A stretch of 64,000 nt of DNA from NCBI GenBank assembly GCA_026390135.1, contig JAPLGN010000054.1, forward strand, positions 1-64,000, read 5' to 3'. This document shows, in pieces, positions 35,598 to 45,043 of this stretch. The first letter of the stretch is position 1. Each line of letters starts with the position of its first letter. The notes below the pieces were generated by a model that worked only from the letters and a program-made list of their open reading frames with translations, made no database searches and had not been told where the DNA came from. The stretch comes from Campylobacterales bacterium (GTDB lineage: Bacteria > Campylobacterota > Campylobacteria > Campylobacterales > Sulfurimonadaceae). The position numbers and the translations under genes were made by a program.

Positions 35598-36566
35598 ATG
35601 CAACGCGAAAATATTACCTTTATCGTTGAAGAAGCGATGCGTTTGGATGTTTTTTTAACATCAATGCTTGCTCAAACACGTAACCAGATTGTTCAACTTA
35701 TCGAGCAAAATGCCATCGTTATAGATGGAAAACCAACGGCGAAGGCAGGTCTTAAGCTCAAAGCAGGTCAAAGCGTAGCGGTCTATTTTCCTAAAATGAA
35801 ATCAACACCTGCTCATATCATCGATTTTGATGTCGAGATTTTGTTTGAAGATGATGACATGATGGTCATCAATAAACCAAGCGGGCTAACAGTCCACCCA
35901 GCCCCTAGCGTCAAAGAGCCAACTCTTGTCGATTGGCTAAAAACCCGAGGCATTGCACTCTCAACGCTTAGCGGTGAGGAACGTCATGGAATCGTTCACC
36001 GACTCGACCGAGGAACAAGCGGTGTAATGGTCATTGCCAAAAATAATGATGCTCACGAAGCCCTTTCTCTCCAACTCCAAGATAAAACGATGGGACGCTA
36101 CTATTTAGCGGTTATCACCCCTCCTCTCAAAGAAGAAGAGACCACAATTGATAAACCAATCGGTCGCAGCAGCCAAAATCGTCTTAAAATGGGGATTATT
36201 GAATCCGGTAAAAATGCCAAAACGATGTTTCGAAAATTGCTTCCTTCGAATGATGCTACGTGTGAACTTATTGTCTGTAAACTTTTCACAGGACGAACCC
36301 ATCAAATTCGCGTCCATCTCGAATCCATCAGCCGTCATATACTAGGCGACCATCTCTATGGAACGCACCAAAAAGATAACAAGGTGGAACATATTTTGCT
36401 CCATGCTTATATGCTTTATTTGATCCATCCAACCAGTGGAGAATCACTCTCATTCAAGGCTCCTATGGATGCTGTAATGGATGATTATTTAGAAAAACAT
36501 TTTGAACCAAAGGAATTGCATGCAACGTTCACTTCAATACGCTTTGAGCATCTCTTTAGCGCTTAG
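35598..36566 (+). CDS. rluD: RluD-type rRNA pseudouridine synthase
   Basis: A 322-residue RluA-family enzyme with an N-terminal S4 RNA-binding domain (residues about 12-75) and the catalytic motif HRLDRGTSG whose aspartate attacks uridine, followed by GRTHQIRVHL. RluD makes pseudouridines in helix 69 of 23S rRNA. Family members (RluA, RluC, RluD) are close; the substrate site is inferred. AAGGAG precedes the ATG. Its end overlaps the following lipoprotein gene by 47 bases. Confidence 0.88.
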   Translation: MQRENITFIVEEAMRLDVFLTSMLAQTRNQIVQLIEQNAIVIDGKPTAKAGLKLKAGQSVAVYFPKMKSTPAHIIDFDVEILFEDDDMMVINKPSGLTVHPAPSVKEPTLVDWLKTRGIALSTLSGEERHGIVHRLDRGTSGVMVIAKNNDAHEALSLQLQDKTMGRYYLAVITPPLKEEETTIDKPIGRSSQNRLKMGIIESGKNAKTMFRKLLPSNDATCELIVCKLFTGRTHQIRVHLESISRHILGDHLYGTHQKDNKVEHILLHAYMLYLIHPTSGESLSFKAPMDAVMDDYLEKHFEPKELHATFTSIRFEHLFSA

Positions 36567-37773
36567 TCTTTTTAGCGGCTGTGCTCCACAGCCAACACCT
36601 GCACAAAAGGTCACTATTGACCCATCACTCCCAGTCCCTTCTCTCAATGGGTCATTATCAGACATTAATACTGTTGCATTTGAGTGGAAAGCTATTAGTG
36701 ATCCTAATGTTAGCGGTTATAGTATTTACCGATCAACCCCTGCTGAGAGCAATCAAACACTAAATCGTATTGCCACAATTAACAGCCGATTTGCAACACA
36801 CTATGTAGACGATAAATTAACTCCGAACACTCAATATTTGTATCGTTTTACCTCTAAAGGAAAAGAAAATATCGAATCCAACCCCAGTGAAATGATGACA
36901 GTTACAACTTTACCAATGATTGCACCTATTAGCTTTTTCCAATCCGTAGGCAATATGCCACGCAGTGCAAAATTGCTCTGGCGACCCCATCCAAACACAC
37001 GAATCAATGGCTATATTATTGATAGACTCAATGTAAACGATCAAAAATGGGCTGAAATAAAAACCATTGAAGGGCGTCTTAATGCAGAGTATATTGATAC
37101 TGATCTCAAAGATGGTCAAGTTTATTATTACCGTGTACGGGCGATTACATTTGACAAGCTCTCCACTGAACCAAGTGAGACAGCGAAACTGGTTACAAAA
37201 CCTCTTCCTCCTGAAGTAAAAAATATCACGGCTACTACTAATTTACCTAAAGCAATTGCTCTGAAATGGGAACCAAGTACATTAGAAGACTTGAACCACT
37301 ACAACATTTATCGCTCCGCAAGTTCCAATGGCAATTACACTTACTATGTGAAACTCACCGAAACGACATTCACAGACACAACAAAAGAAGATGGGGAGCC
37401 TTTGTATTACAAAATTACCGCCGTGGATAAAGATGGATTAGAAAGTCCTATGGCTTCAACTCTTACCCAAGGCATGAGTCTGGTAAAACCGCATGCACCT
37501 ATCGCATTTGACGGTAAAATATATGCAAATGGCGTTGATTTGCAATGGACGAATGACGATCCTCGTATTGTCAGCTATACGGTCATTAAAACAACAAAAA
37601 CCAGCTGGATTAATCGTGAAACTGTTGAAATCAACAATATCAAAGAAGGTAAATTCCACGACGGCAGTATTCTTGCCAATACAGGCTATATTTATCAAGT
37701 ATCAGGCGTGGACAAAGATGGTATCCGCTCTCTCCCGACGCAGGGAATTGAACTCATTTACGAGACAAAATAA
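36520..37773 (+). CDS. Lipoprotein with fibronectin type III repeats
   Basis: A 417-residue lipoprotein: signal and lipobox LALSLFSGC with lipidated Cys at about residue 21, then about four fibronectin type III domains (each with a central W and a closing YYYRVRAIT / YQVSGVDKDG type strand). Such domains bind protein or polysaccharide partners. The ATG at 36520 with AAAGGA just before is preferred to an upstream ATG at 36502. Conserved in Campylobacterota next to trmB; function unknown. Confidence 0.8.
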   Translation: MQRSLQYALSISLALSLFSGCAPQPTPAQKVTIDPSLPVPSLNGSLSDINTVAFEWKAISDPNVSGYSIYRSTPAESNQTLNRIATINSRFATHYVDDKLTPNTQYLYRFTSKGKENIESNPSEMMTVTTLPMIAPISFFQSVGNMPRSAKLLWRPHPNTRINGYIIDRLNVNDQKWAEIKTIEGRLNAEYIDTDLKDGQVYYYRVRAITFDKLSTEPSETAKLVTKPLPPEVKNITATTNLPKAIALKWEPSTLEDLNHYNIYRSASSNGNYTYYVKLTETTFTDTTKEDGEPLYYKITAVDKDGLESPMASTLTQGMSLVKPHAPIAFDGKIYANGVDLQWTNDDPRIVSYTVIKTTKTSWINRETVEINNIKEGKFHDGSILANTGYIYQVSGVDKDGIRSLPTQGIELIYETK

Positions 37774-37776
37774 ATT

Positions 37777-38952
37777 ATGCCTCATCTCCATTTAGACACC
37801 TTTAATACTATACCTTTCCCCGCGGTAGAGGGAGAGGTTTCCTTTGATTTTAGCGCTATCTCTCGTGGCGAAGGAAAAGAATCCCTCATAGCAACACGCT
37901 ATAAAGATCGTGATTTTTTTATCCTTCACAAAAAAAGTGGTGAAAAAGATCTCCTCAAAAGCGATAAAATCACTCGTCCAAGCCCTAATTTTCTAGTTAA
38001 ACATGCCCTTCTTGCTTACGCTAACCATTCTGGCAGTACCATCATATCTTCCAATGTTGATACAGCAGGTGAAAATGTTCACTTAAAACAGCATGATGCC
38101 TTAAAATCGGTCGATTTTTTTGCCACTGATTTTCCATCAGCTTCGGAAGTACGACTCGAAGTAGGATTTGGCTCCGCTCGTCATCTTCTTCATCAAGCTA
38201 TCACGAATCCTGACATTCTTTTCATCGGATTAGAAATTCACAAGCCCTCTATTGAGCAAGCACTCAAACAAATCACCATTAAAAACTTAGCCAATATTAT
38301 GATTTTGGATTATGATGCGCGACTTTTTTTAGAATTTGTTCCCTCAAATTCTTTGAGTCGAATCTATGTCCATTTCCCTGTTCCATGGGATAAAAAGCCA
38401 CATCGCCGTGTAATTGGGGATGCTTTTGTAGAAGAAGCTATTCGAGCTTTAAAACCTCAAGGAAGACTTGAGTTACGAACAGACAGTGAAAACTACTACC
38501 GCTTTGCATTGGAGACCTATTCACATCCACCACAGGTGACTTTTGAGGTACACAAAAATCGTGATATAGCCATTACCAGTAAATATGAAGATCGTTGGAA
38601 AAAGATGGAAAAGAACATTTATGATGTTACCCTTATCAACGATATGCAAAGTCCCGAAAAAAGGCTTGAAGGGGAATTTATTTTTTCTCAAATACCGATT
38701 AATGATGCTATACTTCCAAAAATAGAGCGTCAAACCTATCGCCGTGAATGGGGATTTTTAAACGCAGAAGCTAGTTTTGATATACACGACGGGGGATGGA
38801 TGATTCGACTGGCAATGGGAAGTTTTGACCGCCCTGAACACCTTTATTTGATCGTAAAAAACGGTCAAGCACGCTATTTTCCAACCGTACCCGTTCGTTC
38901 AAGCACAAACTTAAAAGCCCATATCTTACTAGACGAGCTACTTCATGGATAA
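37777..38952 (+). CDS. trmB: tRNA (guanine-N7-)-methyltransferase TrmB
   Basis: A 391-residue enzyme that methylates G46 of tRNA using SAM. The central part (about residues 125-280) is the TrmB fold, with EVGFGSARHLL as the SAM motif and the signature FPVPWDKKPHRR and RLELRTDSENYYRFA. It is longer than the usual 210-240 residues because of extra N- and C-terminal domains, a form typical of Campylobacterota. Its 3' end overlaps ftsE by 8 bases. Confidence 0.93.
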   Translation: MPHLHLDTFNTIPFPAVEGEVSFDFSAISRGEGKESLIATRYKDRDFFILHKKSGEKDLLKSDKITRPSPNFLVKHALLAYANHSGSTIISSNVDTAGENVHLKQHDALKSVDFFATDFPSASEVRLEVGFGSARHLLHQAITNPDILFIGLEIHKPSIEQALKQITIKNLANIMILDYDARLFLEFVPSNSLSRIYVHFPVPWDKKPHRRVIGDAFVEEAIRALKPQGRLELRTDSENYYRFALETYSHPPQVTFEVHKNRDIAITSKYEDRWKKMEKNIYDVTLINDMQSPEKRLEGEFIFSQIPINDAILPKIERQTYRREWGFLNAEASFDIHDGGWMIRLAMGSFDRPEHLYLIVKNGQARYFPTVPVRSSTNLKAHILLDELLHG

Positions 38953-39616
38953 AGTTATAATTGCCGAAAATCTTTCACTCTCATACAAAGAGTTTGAAAC
39001 CATCATCTCTAAAGCCACTTTCAGTATTGATTCTGGTGACTTTGTCTTTATTACGGGAGCAAGCGGAAGCGGTAAATCAACCCTCCTAAAATCCTTTTAT
39101 GGAGCGATTGAGCCGCGCCAAGGAAACTTAAGTGTTGGAGGGGTAAAAATGAACCGTATCAGCACCTCAAAACTTAACTTTTTACGTCGTCACATCGGTA
39201 TCATTTTTCAAGACTACAAACTCATTAAAGAATGGACGATTGAAAAAAACGTGATGCTTCCACTCATCATTTCTGGCTATACAGGTGATGTAAGCGGTGC
39301 TCAGGTACAAAAACTTTTGGGACACGTAAAACTAACCCATCAAGCAGGAAAATACCCTCCTGAACTCAGCGGTGGTGAGCAGCAGCGTGTTGCTATGGCA
39401 CGAGCGCTTGCTCACAATCCTATTCTTATTCTCGCCGATGAGCCCACGGGTAACCTCGATGATTACTCTTCGTCGGTCATTTGGAGCCTTCTTGAGGGTG
39501 CAAACACTCAGCTAAAAACGACAGTCATTGTCGTTACCCACCACATTCCAGAAGGATTAAAAGTCCCCTATAAGCACTATCATATTGAGTTTGGAAACAT
39601 CAATGAAATCTCTTAA
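38945..39616 (+). CDS. ftsE: Cell division ATP-binding protein FtsE
   Basis: A 223-residue ABC ATPase with Walker A GASGSGKST, signature LSGGEQQR and Walker B ILILADEPTGNLD. With FtsX it forms an ABC complex that, through a periplasmic activator, controls peptidoglycan hydrolases during division. Overlaps trmB by 8 bases and ftsX by 14. Confidence 0.92.
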   Translation: MDKVIIAENLSLSYKEFETIISKATFSIDSGDFVFITGASGSGKSTLLKSFYGAIEPRQGNLSVGGVKMNRISTSKLNFLRRHIGIIFQDYKLIKEWTIEKNVMLPLIISGYTGDVSGAQVQKLLGHVKLTHQAGKYPPELSGGEQQRVAMARALAHNPILILADEPTGNLDDYSSSVIWSLLEGANTQLKTTVIVVTHHIPEGLKVPYKHYHIEFGNINEIS

Positions 39617-40415
39617 AAATCACATTTCTCTCATCATCGCCCTTTTCACAGTTCTTGCTTCAGTTCAAATTTATGTAGCTGTTGATCGTACAATCGCAGC
39701 ATACGAATCTCATCTCAAAAATGATTACTCCGTCATTGTTGTTGCCAATAAAGCATTTACTCCCCAAGAGTTTACAGCCATGAGCTCTATGATCGAGCGA
39801 AGTGAACCTATTAGTACTGAGCAAGTTTTAGAGCGGCTCAAGGGCGAAATGAGTGAAAAAAACCTTGCTCTTTTAAAGCTTACCTTGCCTAAATTTTATC
39901 GGATTTACCTTAATCGTTTTCCAACCCCAAATGAGATCAATAATCTCCAAAAAAAGCTTCAAAAGAATACTGCTATTGAACGAGTCGAAGGATTTTCTCA
40001 AACTCACGATACCGTTTATAAACTGATGCTTCTTTTTAAAGATGTTGTTCAAGTTTTCTCTATCGCAATTGCTGCTGTTACATCACTTCTTATTCTCAAA
40101 GAAATGCGTCTATGGCAGTTTCAGCATGCGGAAAGAATGAACATCATGGCACTTTTTGGTGCACCTGTTTGGCTTCGTTCTGCTGTGCTTTTTAGACTCG
40201 CTATTGTTGATGCAATTATTGCTACCTTAATTTTATGTTTTGCTTTTTTTATCATTGATTATTACGGTGTCTTAACATTACCTCTAAAAGAGATAGGAAT
40301 AAACGTTCAGCTATTTAATTTTGTGAATGATGCACTACGCTCATTGGCTATTTCACTTGGAATTTCAATTGCACTTACGTTTACCATCGTTATGTTTCAT
40401 AGCGAAGAAGAATAA
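39603..40415 (+). CDS. ftsX: Cell division permease-like protein FtsX
   Basis: A 270-residue membrane protein with one N-terminal span, an extracellular domain (residues about 35-140) and three C-terminal spans, the FtsX layout. The ATG at 39603 is inside the ftsE end; an upstream TTG in frame (39585) is less likely. It ends directly before the EnvC-like gene, so FtsE, FtsX and the activator are one unit. Confidence 0.88.
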   Translation: MKSLKNHISLIIALFTVLASVQIYVAVDRTIAAYESHLKNDYSVIVVANKAFTPQEFTAMSSMIERSEPISTEQVLERLKGEMSEKNLALLKLTLPKFYRIYLNRFPTPNEINNLQKKLQKNTAIERVEGFSQTHDTVYKLMLLFKDVVQVFSIAIAAVTSLLILKEMRLWQFQHAERMNIMALFGAPVWLRSAVLFRLAIVDAIIATLILCFAFFIIDYYGVLTLPLKEIGINVQLFNFVNDALRSLAISLGISIALTFTIVMFHSEEE

Positions 40416-41633
40416 ATGATTCGTTTTTCCAGTTCTCTTATACTTGCCTCTTTTTTAGCCCTCTCACTTAATGGTGCTAAAATTGACGAAAAGATCAAAT
40501 CAGCAGCATCTAAGCTAAGCGTGACCAAACAAACCTACACCTCGCTTAATGCAAAACTCGAAGCAACTGCCGCTAAAATAGTTCAGCAGCGTCAAGCAGT
40601 AAATACGCAACAAGAGCATATCAATACCCTTGTAACGGAACTTCAAACTAAAGAAAATGTCTATCAGTCTAATAAGCAAAATCTTCATGGCCTGCAATCG
40701 CAACAAGATAGTTTAGTCAAAACGCAAAATGATATTGAGCAGAAACTTGTATTTGCTATCGCACGAAACACTTCTATATCATTACTTATCAATGATGACC
40801 GTGCAAAAGAAGCCAATTCAATCATTACCGAAGAAGCTCTCAAGCTCCATCTTAAGCAAATTAATTCTGAAATCAAAGAGCTTAATTTTGTTTTTAGTGA
40901 AAATGCAACTAAAATTTCTGCTCTCTCCAATCAAACAACTGTCTTAAAACAATCTATTGCCGTCATTGATAAGCAAAAACAAAATGTCATTGCAACCAAA
41001 AAAGAAAATGAAAAAGCAATTGCTCTTTTAGAAAAAGAAAAAGATGAATATAAACGCTCTCTTGGTCACATTCTAAATCAACAGCGTTCACTCCAAAATA
41101 CTCTCGCAAGCCTAAACATCATAAGACGTGAAGAGATGAAACCGAAAAAAGCTCCACCGACACTTATCGTTCAAAAATCAGGATCCAAACCTCTCCCAGA
41201 AGGTGCACGAGAAGCTATCTCACAATATCAGCCTTCCAATACTGCAGCCTACAGTGGAGAGCGTACCATTGCTCCACTTGATGGTTATGTCATCACCAAA
41301 CGCTTTGGTCCGTATACCGATCCCGTTTATGGAATAAAAATTTACAACGAATCCGTTTCGATGCGTCCTACTGATCCAGATGCAAAAGTAAAAGCCATTC
41401 TTAATGGTAAAGTTATTCTTGCCAAACCCACCGCGATGCTTGAAAACGTTATTATTATCGAGCACGATAACGGTCTTCATACCATCTATGCTCACCTTGA
41501 TAAAATTGCACCAACCGTTGTAGTAGGTCAACGCCTTAAACAAGGATCGATCATCGGACGTGTTGGACGTGAACTCCTGTTTCAAGTAACCCAACGCAAT
41601 GCTCACATCGACCCGTTGCAAGTGATAAGGTAA
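40416..41633 (+). CDS. envC: EnvC-like murein hydrolase activator (degenerate M23 domain)
   Basis: A 405-residue protein with a signal peptide (LILASFLALSLNGA), a long coiled coil (about residues 25-235) and a C-terminal LytM/M23 domain (about 285-400). The zinc ligands of active M23 peptidases are not kept: the first motif reads VYGIKIYNESV where His and Asp are expected, and the last reads ELLFQVT without the usual His. This matches EnvC, which does not cut peptidoglycan itself but activates amidases under FtsEX control. It starts one base after ftsX. Confidence 0.85.
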   Translation: MIRFSSSLILASFLALSLNGAKIDEKIKSAASKLSVTKQTYTSLNAKLEATAAKIVQQRQAVNTQQEHINTLVTELQTKENVYQSNKQNLHGLQSQQDSLVKTQNDIEQKLVFAIARNTSISLLINDDRAKEANSIITEEALKLHLKQINSEIKELNFVFSENATKISALSNQTTVLKQSIAVIDKQKQNVIATKKENEKAIALLEKEKDEYKRSLGHILNQQRSLQNTLASLNIIRREEMKPKKAPPTLIVQKSGSKPLPEGAREAISQYQPSNTAAYSGERTIAPLDGYVITKRFGPYTDPVYGIKIYNESVSMRPTDPDAKVKAILNGKVILAKPTAMLENVIIIEHDNGLHTIYAHLDKIAPTVVVGQRLKQGSIIGRVGRELLFQVTQRNAHIDPLQVIR

Positions 41634-41638
41634 AGATC

Positions 41639-41705
41639 TGCCTCTTTGAGGCAAGCTTTAGTGCCTTAGCGGCGAGCGTAGCTAAAGGGATTTTATTCCT
41701 TTAGC
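41639..41705. terminator. Hairpin cluster between envC and flgH, including two competing stems
   Basis: First, TGCCTC-TTT-GAGGCA at 41639-41653. Second, GCTAAAGGGA (41681-41690) can pair with TTCCTTTAGC (41696-41705), or its first part with CCTTAGC (41664-41670), so two stems exclude each other. The region lies between converging gene ends. T-runs are weak. Confidence 0.45.
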
Positions 41706-41717
41706 GTTCAAATAGAA

Positions 41718-42434
41718 TTAAAACGGCCAAATACTTTCGATAAGCTTGCTACCCCAACCTCGGTTGATTGAGCGGTCTACATCACCTTCGTTTGCGTACA
41801 TAATTTTTGCATCTGAAACTTTAGCAGAATTAATTTGATTGTTTTGATCAATATCGTAAGGACGGATTACTCCGCTTAGTTGCATAACTTGTTTCTGATC
41901 ATCAACCATAATTTCTCGACGTCCTATAATAAAATAATTCCCATTAGACATTACTTTTACAATACGTGCCGATACTGTTGTAGTAAATGAGGCATTTTTA
42001 GTCGCGGCACCTGATCCACTATAACTGGATGTTGACCCACCCGTAAATCCGATATTAGCAGCACCGTTGAGCTTTCCGATTGCAGAATTGACAGCTGAAT
42101 TTTGACCTACTGATGTAAAAGCGCCACCACCCAATCCAAGTGCATCAGCTTCACTCAGTGCTTTACTGGCCTTGTTTGAACTCGTTGCAGTTTCTGAAAT
42201 CACGACCGTAACAATATCGTTAACATGCATCGCTTTATGATCCGAAAAAAGAGGACTGTCTCCCTGCCCGAACAAACTTCCCTGAGAGGTAAAACTGCTC
42301 TCCTCTTCACGTGAAGGCATCTCTTCAACGTACTTAGGCGGAGTAAACGTAATTTCGGGTTCCGTGAGCTTGGCAGTACATCCATTAAGCAACAGTGACG
42401 CTGCCAATACTGAAAAATAGAGTGATAATCGCAT
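41718..42434 (-). CDS. flgH: Flagellar L-ring protein FlgH
   Basis: A 238-residue lipoprotein (lipobox LLLNGC, Cys about residue 19) that forms the outer-membrane ring of the flagellar basal body. Family features include GSLFGQGDSPLFSDHKAMHVNDIVTVVI (in parts) and the C-terminal GVIRPYDIDQNNQINSAKVSDAKI region. It stands alone, away from other ring genes, as flagellar genes often do in Campylobacterota. Confidence 0.95.
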   Translation of the reverse strand: MRLSLYFSVLAASLLLNGCTAKLTEPEITFTPPKYVEEMPSREEESSFTSQGSLFGQGDSPLFSDHKAMHVNDIVTVVISETATSSNKASKALSEADALGLGGGAFTSVGQNSAVNSAIGKLNGAANIGFTGGSTSSYSGSGAATKNASFTTTVSARIVKVMSNGNYFIIGRREIMVDDQKQVMQLSGVIRPYDIDQNNQINSAKVSDAKIMYANEGDVDRSINRGWGSKLIESIWPF

Positions 42435-42491
42435 AGCCCATCCCGATAATTATTTAGCTATAATAAGCAAAAATAGTTCCAAAGGGTACCT

Positions 42492-42935
42492 ATGTCATTA
42501 CGAGAACAAATTAACAACGATATTAAAACAGCGATGAAAGCAAAAAACAATGCTGTTCGTGACGCATTACGCCTTTTAAGCAGCGCTATGAAACAAATCG
42601 AAGTAGATGAACGGAAAGAACTAACAGATGACGATGTTATCAAAATTATTCAAAAACAAGTCAAACAGCGTAACGATGCCATGACGCAATATCGAAGTGC
42701 AGGACGGGAAGATTTGTATGAGCAAGAGGCATCAGAAGCCGTCATTTTTGAAGCGTACCTGCCTCAACAACTCAGTGATGAAGAATTAGAAAGTGCTTTA
42801 CGTGTTATCATCACTGAAGTGGGAGCCACTTCTCTAAAAGAGATTGGAAAAGTGATGGGTGCCGCATCCAAAACTCTTGGTGCTCAAGCCGATGGAAAAC
42901 GAATTAATGAGTGTGCTAAAAAACTACTAAGCTAA
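42492..42935 (+). CDS. GatB/YqeY domain protein
   Basis: A 147-residue YqeY-type protein, related to the tail domain of the GatB subunit of amidotransferases that correct mischarged tRNA. Motifs: SLREQINNDIKTAMKAKN at the start, QVKQRNDAMTQYRSAGREDL and the final GKVMGAASKTLGAQADGKRI. Free YqeY proteins are widespread and of unclear role. It is divergent from flgH and meets the GGDEF-EAL gene end to end. Confidence 0.9.
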   Translation: MSLREQINNDIKTAMKAKNNAVRDALRLLSSAMKQIEVDERKELTDDDVIKIIQKQVKQRNDAMTQYRSAGREDLYEQEASEAVIFEAYLPQQLSDEELESALRVIITEVGATSLKEIGKVMGAASKTLGAQADGKRINECAKKLLS

Positions 42936-42948
42936 GTGCTTAGCTTAG
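42917..42948 (-). terminator. Terminator of the GGDEF-EAL gene, spanning both stop codons
   Basis: CTAAGCTAA (42927-42935) and TTAGCTTAG (42940-42948) form a perfect 9-pair stem with a 4-base loop. On the minus strand it is followed three bases later by six T's. The stem contains the stop codons of both converging genes. Confidence 0.75.
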
Positions 42949-44961
42949 TTGATGCGGTTTTCCAAGGTAATATCCTTGCGCATAATCGACTCCAAGCTCC
43001 TTGAGTATATTCAAAGTCTCTTCATCTTCAACATATTCAGCAATTGTCTTTTTACCGAATTCTTGTGCGATTTGATTGATGTGCTTAACAAAAATACGGT
43101 CTTTCTCATTGACAACAATATTTTTGACAAATTCGCCATCGATTTTTACATAATTGGTATCAAAATATTTCAAATAAACAAAAGATGAAAACCCAGAGCC
43201 AAAATCATCCAATGCAAATCCGATTCCCTGTTCTTTTGTTTCTTCAATAATCGTCATAAGAGCATTAACATTATGAATTGCTTCTCGCTCTAAAATTTCG
43301 ATTACAACATTCGTATCTTTTGTTAGAACAGGATTTTGTGCACAATGCTCTTTAATTACTGAAACATAATCCCCAGCAAAAAGGCTGTGACTTGAGAGAT
43401 TAAAAAAGAATTTTTTATCCCACATCTTTAAATTTGCTCGTACTTCAAGCCCTTTATCCAATACAATATGATCAATTCTAGAAGCCATACCAAGACTCTC
43501 AGCAATTTCTATAAATTGTCCTGCTGCCATATAACGCTGACCATCACGTATACGGGCAAGTACTTCATATCCGTAAAGTTCATTGGTTCGGATATTATAA
43601 ATAGGTTGGAAAAAAGGCTCAATTCGATCTTCATCTATTGCACGGCGAATAAATTCTCCTTTTTTCTGTATTTCTGCCGCAATCTCCTGATCACTTTGAT
43701 CGGCACGAGCGATAGTATTTTTTCCTGCTTTTTTAGCCTTATACATCGCCAAATCTGATCCTGTAAGCAACGATTCAATGTTCTCTCCCTGCTCAGGATA
43801 TTCAGCAATTCCAAAGCTTGCAGTAAGTGATATTTGATCAATCATCAAAGAAATTGTAGCCGATTCCAAACGTGAACGAAGTTTTTCAATCACAACATAA
43901 CCACTGCCATAAGGTGTTTCAGGCAATATAACCGCAAATTCATCGCCTCCCAAACGAGCTAAAATATCAGCATTGCGAAGATTAGATTTAAAAATTTGTG
44001 TTACTTCTTTGAGCACTAAATCACCTGATGCATGACCATACGTGTCATTGATGTATTTAAAATTATCCAAATCAATCATAATAACCGTAAACTTATGGTG
44101 ATGACGTAATGAGCGGTCAATTTCATACGAGAGAAACTCTTCAAACTTTCGACGATTATAAAGTCCCGTAAGATAATCACGATCGGAAAGTTCTTGAAGT
44201 TTTTCATAATAATCTTGAATTGAATCGAGCATTTTATTGAAATAATTTTCGATATTTTTAACTTCAAGTATTTTTGTCTTGAGACTAACTCTCTTGGCTA
44301 TATCATTTTTATTAATAATTTCTTGGATGAGTCCAATAAATTGATTAATCGGTTGTACGAGTAAAGAATTTAGTCTAAAATATAAAATAGCAAAGATAAC
44401 GATCGTAAAAAATACAAAAAATATGATAAAGGAATTGACCATCGTCGTTAAAGATATTTTCAAATTTGCCACGGGGAAACGGACATCGAGAACACCGTTA
44501 ATATCGCCTATTTTTGCATTGGTATGGCAGGATAGACACTCTTGTTTGACAACAATAGGATAGAGATATCGGATTTCTTCATTACCGGTAAGAATCTCTT
44601 CTCCTAACATTGCATGAGCGATCATGGGGTCATGTTCTCGTGCTTGCTTATCTTGCTTCCTATCTCCAAATAACTCTGCTACGATAGGACTCCGGTAAGC
44701 ATTGATCCGCATATTGGGTTCAACATCATTAAGACGCAAAATGATTGCATCAAGTTCTTTCTTACTCCATCCTTTTTCCATAGCCGAGTAAAGCGCTTCA
44801 AAGGCCAAACGGCTTGTTTTACGAGCATCAACTCTTGCTAATTCATCAATAGCACGCTGTTTAATATATATTCCGTATATGAATGCAATCGCTAAACTTG
44901 CCAATAATGATAAAATTACTGTTTTTGCAATTAAACGCTTATAAGTTGTATATGTTTTCAT
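42940..44961 (-). CDS. c-haem sensor GGDEF-EAL protein (cyclic-di-GMP turnover)
   Basis: A 673-residue membrane signalling protein. Spans near residues 12-31 and about 175-198 flank a periplasmic sensor domain that contains CLSCH (about residue 143-147), a c-type haem site seen in the Tll0287/DUF3365 sensor family. After a HAMP-like stretch come a GGDEF domain with intact RLGGDEF (diguanylate cyclase) and an EAL domain with YEVLARI, EILERE, DDFGSGFSS and KIDGEF, retaining most phosphodiesterase residues. It may sense redox state or NO through haem and change cyclic-di-GMP levels; both activities look possible. Confidence 0.88.
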   Translation of the reverse strand: MKTYTTYKRLIAKTVILSLLASLAIAFIYGIYIKQRAIDELARVDARKTSRLAFEALYSAMEKGWSKKELDAIILRLNDVEPNMRINAYRSPIVAELFGDRKQDKQAREHDPMIAHAMLGEEILTGNEEIRYLYPIVVKQECLSCHTNAKIGDINGVLDVRFPVANLKISLTTMVNSFIIFFVFFTIVIFAILYFRLNSLLVQPINQFIGLIQEIINKNDIAKRVSLKTKILEVKNIENYFNKMLDSIQDYYEKLQELSDRDYLTGLYNRRKFEEFLSYEIDRSLRHHHKFTVIMIDLDNFKYINDTYGHASGDLVLKEVTQIFKSNLRNADILARLGGDEFAVILPETPYGSGYVVIEKLRSRLESATISLMIDQISLTASFGIAEYPEQGENIESLLTGSDLAMYKAKKAGKNTIARADQSDQEIAAEIQKKGEFIRRAIDEDRIEPFFQPIYNIRTNELYGYEVLARIRDGQRYMAAGQFIEIAESLGMASRIDHIVLDKGLEVRANLKMWDKKFFFNLSSHSLFAGDYVSVIKEHCAQNPVLTKDTNVVIEILEREAIHNVNALMTIIEETKEQGIGFALDDFGSGFSSFVYLKYFDTNYVKIDGEFVKNIVVNEKDRIFVKHINQIAQEFGKKTIAEYVEDEETLNILKELGVDYAQGYYLGKPHQLS

Positions 44962-45043
44962 TAATTAAAAAACCTTTAATAAAAAAGTGTTCAATTATAA
45001 CTTTAAATTCTTAAAGTGAAAATGTAATTTTATTTTTATAACC

